6,491 nt of DNA from Chitinophaga pinensis (GTDB lineage Bacteria > Bacteroidota > Bacteroidia > UKL13-3): contig CAMCJW010000173.1 of the NCBI GenBank assembly GCA_945875195.1, forward strand, positions 1 through 6,491, given 5' to 3'. Shown piece after piece: positions 4,937 to 6,491 of the stretch. Within the stretch, counting starts at the first letter, position 1. Every line of letters starts with the position of its first letter. The position numbers and the translations under genes are program-made. Below the pieces are notes generated by a model. The model ran no database searches and was not told the DNA's origin. It saw only the letters and a list, made by a program, of their open reading frames with translations.

Positions 4937-6491
4937 ATGGAAGCGAAATTTTCACCAAGAGTAAAAGACGTGATCTCTTATAGCAGAGAAGAGGCCATTC
5001 GTTTGGGACATGATTATATAGGCACAGAGCACCTACTTTTAGGGCTTATCAGAGAAGGCGATGGAAAGGCGCTCAAAACCTTGAAAGCATTGGATGTAGA
5101 CCAATTGCGTGTAAAGAAAACAGTAGAAGAAAACATACGTGGATCAGCTACAAATAATACCAATTTTGTTAATATCCCCTTGACAAAACAAGCCGAGAAA
5201 GTTCTCAAAATTACTTACCTCGAAGCCAAGATTTTTAAGACAGATATTATTGGCACCGAACATTTGTTACTGTCAATATTGCGCGATGAAGACAATTTGG
5301 CGTCTCAAATTTTGGGTCAATTTGGTATTACTTACGAAATTTTTAAAGCCGCCGTGGAGGGCAATCTTAGCGATATTAAAAACGAAATGCCTGCAGATGA
5401 AGATGAATACCTTGGTTCAGCGCCTGAAGAAAGAAAATCTGAACCTCGCAAAACAGATACTAAATCTAAAACGCCTGTATTAGATAATTTTGGAAGAGAC
5501 CTTACAAAAGCTGGAGAAGAAGGTAAGCTTGATCCAATAGTTGGTAGAGAAAAAGAGATTGAAAGGGTGTCGCAAATTTTATCTCGCCGTAAGAAAAATA
5601 ATCCAATACTCATTGGTGAACCTGGTGTTGGTAAAACAGCAATTGCCGAGGGTTTGGCTTTGCGAATTATCCAAAGAAAAGTATCTCGTGTATTGTTTAA
5701 TAAACGTATTGTGATGCTTGATTTGGCGAGCCTAGTAGCAGGAACTAAATACCGTGGGCAGTTTGAAGAACGTATGAAAGCAGTGATGAATGAGTTAGAA
5801 AAATCGCCAGATGTAATTCTATTTATTGATGAAATACATACCCTTGTTGGAGCGGGTGGGGCAAGCGGTTCCCTTGATGCTTCAAATATGTTCAAACCTG
5901 CATTGGCTCGAGGCGAAATACAATGTATTGGTGCAACAACATTAAATGAATACCGCCAATACATTGAAAAGGATGGTGCATTGGAACGCAGGTTTCAAAT
6001 GGTAATGGTTGAGCCTGCCACCCAAGACGAAAGTATTGAGATATTAAACAATATCAAAGACAAATACGAATCTCACCACAGTGTTAATTATGAAGATGCA
6101 GCGATTGAAGCTTGCGTTAAAATGAGCAGTAGGTATTTAACAGACAGACACCTGCCAGATAAGGCAATCGACGTTATGGATGAAGCCGGCGCACGCGTGC
6201 ATCTGAGCAATATTCATGTACCTGCAAATATCCTTGAGTTGGAAAAACAAATTGAGGAAATTAAGGTAGAAAAAAACAAAGTTGTTAAGAGCCAAAAATA
6301 TGAGGAAGCGGCTAAACTACGCGACCGTGAAAAGCACCTTTTAGAGCAATTAGAAACAGAAAAAAACAGGTGGGAGGAAGAAACTAAAACCCAAAGATAC
6401 AGCGTTACTGAAGACAGTGTGGCCGAGGTGATTGCGATGATGACTGGCGTACCTGTAAAAAGAATTGCACAAAGTGAAGGTCAGCGTTTAT
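4937..6491 (+). CDS. clpC: ATP-dependent Clp protease ATP-binding subunit ClpC (partial, C-terminus off the right edge)
   Basis: The frame opens at ATG 4937 and runs 518 codons to the window edge without a stop, against roughly 840 residues for the family. The start MEAKFSPRVKDVISYSREEA is the conserved N-terminus in Bacteroidota. Two Clp N-domain repeats (about 2-145) carry GTEHLLLGLIREGD and GTEHLLLSILRDED. A charged linker leads to the first AAA+ module, with Walker A GEPGVGKT (227-234), pore loop GTKYRG (269-274), Walker B VILFIDEIH (293-301) and an arginine-finger segment ALERRF (348-353). RYLTDRHLPDKA (399-410) is the D1 sensor-2 region. A UVR-like middle motif at about 445-480 (SQKYEEAAKLRDREKHL) separates ClpC from ClpA and ClpB. 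The second ATPase module and the ClpP-binding loop lie beyond the window. Role: hexameric cytoplasmic unfoldase that feeds ClpP. No link to the polysaccharide genes is evident beyond proximity. Confidence 0.96.
   Translation, partial: MEAKFSPRVKDVISYSREEAIRLGHDYIGTEHLLLGLIREGDGKALKTLKALDVDQLRVKKTVEENIRGSATNNTNFVNIPLTKQAEKVLKITYLEAKIFKTDIIGTEHLLLSILRDEDNLASQILGQFGITYEIFKAAVEGNLSDIKNEMPADEDEYLGSAPEERKSEPRKTDTKSKTPVLDNFGRDLTKAGEEGKLDPIVGREKEIERVSQILSRRKKNNPILIGEPGVGKTAIAEGLALRIIQRKVSRVLFNKRIVMLDLASLVAGTKYRGQFEERMKAVMNELEKSPDVILFIDEIHTLVGAGGASGSLDASNMFKPALARGEIQCIGATTLNEYRQYIEKDGALERRFQMVMVEPATQDESIEILNNIKDKYESHHSVNYEDAAIEACVKMSSRYLTDRHLPDKAIDVMDEAGARVHLSNIHVPANILELEKQIEEIKVEKNKVVKSQKYEEAAKLRDREKHLLEQLETEKNRWEEETKTQRYSVTEDSVAEVIAMMTGVPVKRIAQSEGQRL

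Noticed and set aside
5014..5483. Short frames 5014-5208 (minus) and 5250-5483 (plus) inside the 5' part of clpC
   Set aside because: They overlap conserved Clp N-domain coding sequence in other frames and match nothing recognisable.
5332..5964. Minus-strand open frame of 210 codons inside clpC
   Set aside because: It lies wholly antisense to strongly conserved ClpC motifs, and its Ser/Ile/Arg-rich, low-complexity translation is typical of a shadow frame.

Overview
The window looks like chromosomal DNA of a Bacteroidota (Bacteroidetes) bacterium. It is AT-rich, and no gene start has a clear Shine-Dalgarno sequence. Promoter-like pairs of the Bacteroidota type (TTG near -33, TAnnTTTG near -7) lie before three genes. 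The proteins (UpxY-type NusG paralogue, short lipoprotein OPX, Wzz/BY-kinase-type co-polymerase, large membrane CapD/WbpM-type dehydratase, ClpC with a UVR motif) have a typical Bacteroidota flavour. The sequence does not settle the class or genus.

Layout. Positions 1-2418 hold a leftward operon of three genes: a UpxY/NusG-like antiterminator (1864-2418), an outer-membrane polysaccharide export lipoprotein (1000-1854), and the N-terminal 330 codons of a Wzz-type polysaccharide co-polymerase, probably a tyrosine autokinase, that runs off the left edge. Both intergenic gaps are 9 bp. Positions 2419-2809 are a 391-bp divergent intergenic region. It carries a promoter at each end, four tandem copies of a 23-bp repeat, a degenerate inverted relative of that repeat, and a GC-rich 9-bp inverted repeat. 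Rightward, 2810-4780 encodes a membrane-bound nucleotide-sugar 4,6-dehydratase/epimerase. After a 156-bp gap with a partly duplicated promoter/leader, clpC begins at 4937 and runs off the right edge (518 codons visible).

How the genes fit together. The dehydratase would make a modified UDP-sugar at the cytoplasmic face of the inner membrane. The co-polymerase and export lipoprotein would control chain length and carry a capsule, exopolysaccharide or O-antigen-like polymer through the envelope. The UpxY-like protein would help RNA polymerase read through a long polysaccharide operon. clpC is a housekeeping AAA+ unfoldase gene and probably marks the edge of the polysaccharide locus.

No wholly new system is evident. 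The points most worth checking are non-coding: a 10-base poly(A) tract inside the spacer of the antiterminator promoter (a candidate phase-variation switch), the 23-bp tandem array between the divergent promoters, and the duplicated promoter/leader with a 22-codon frame before clpC.
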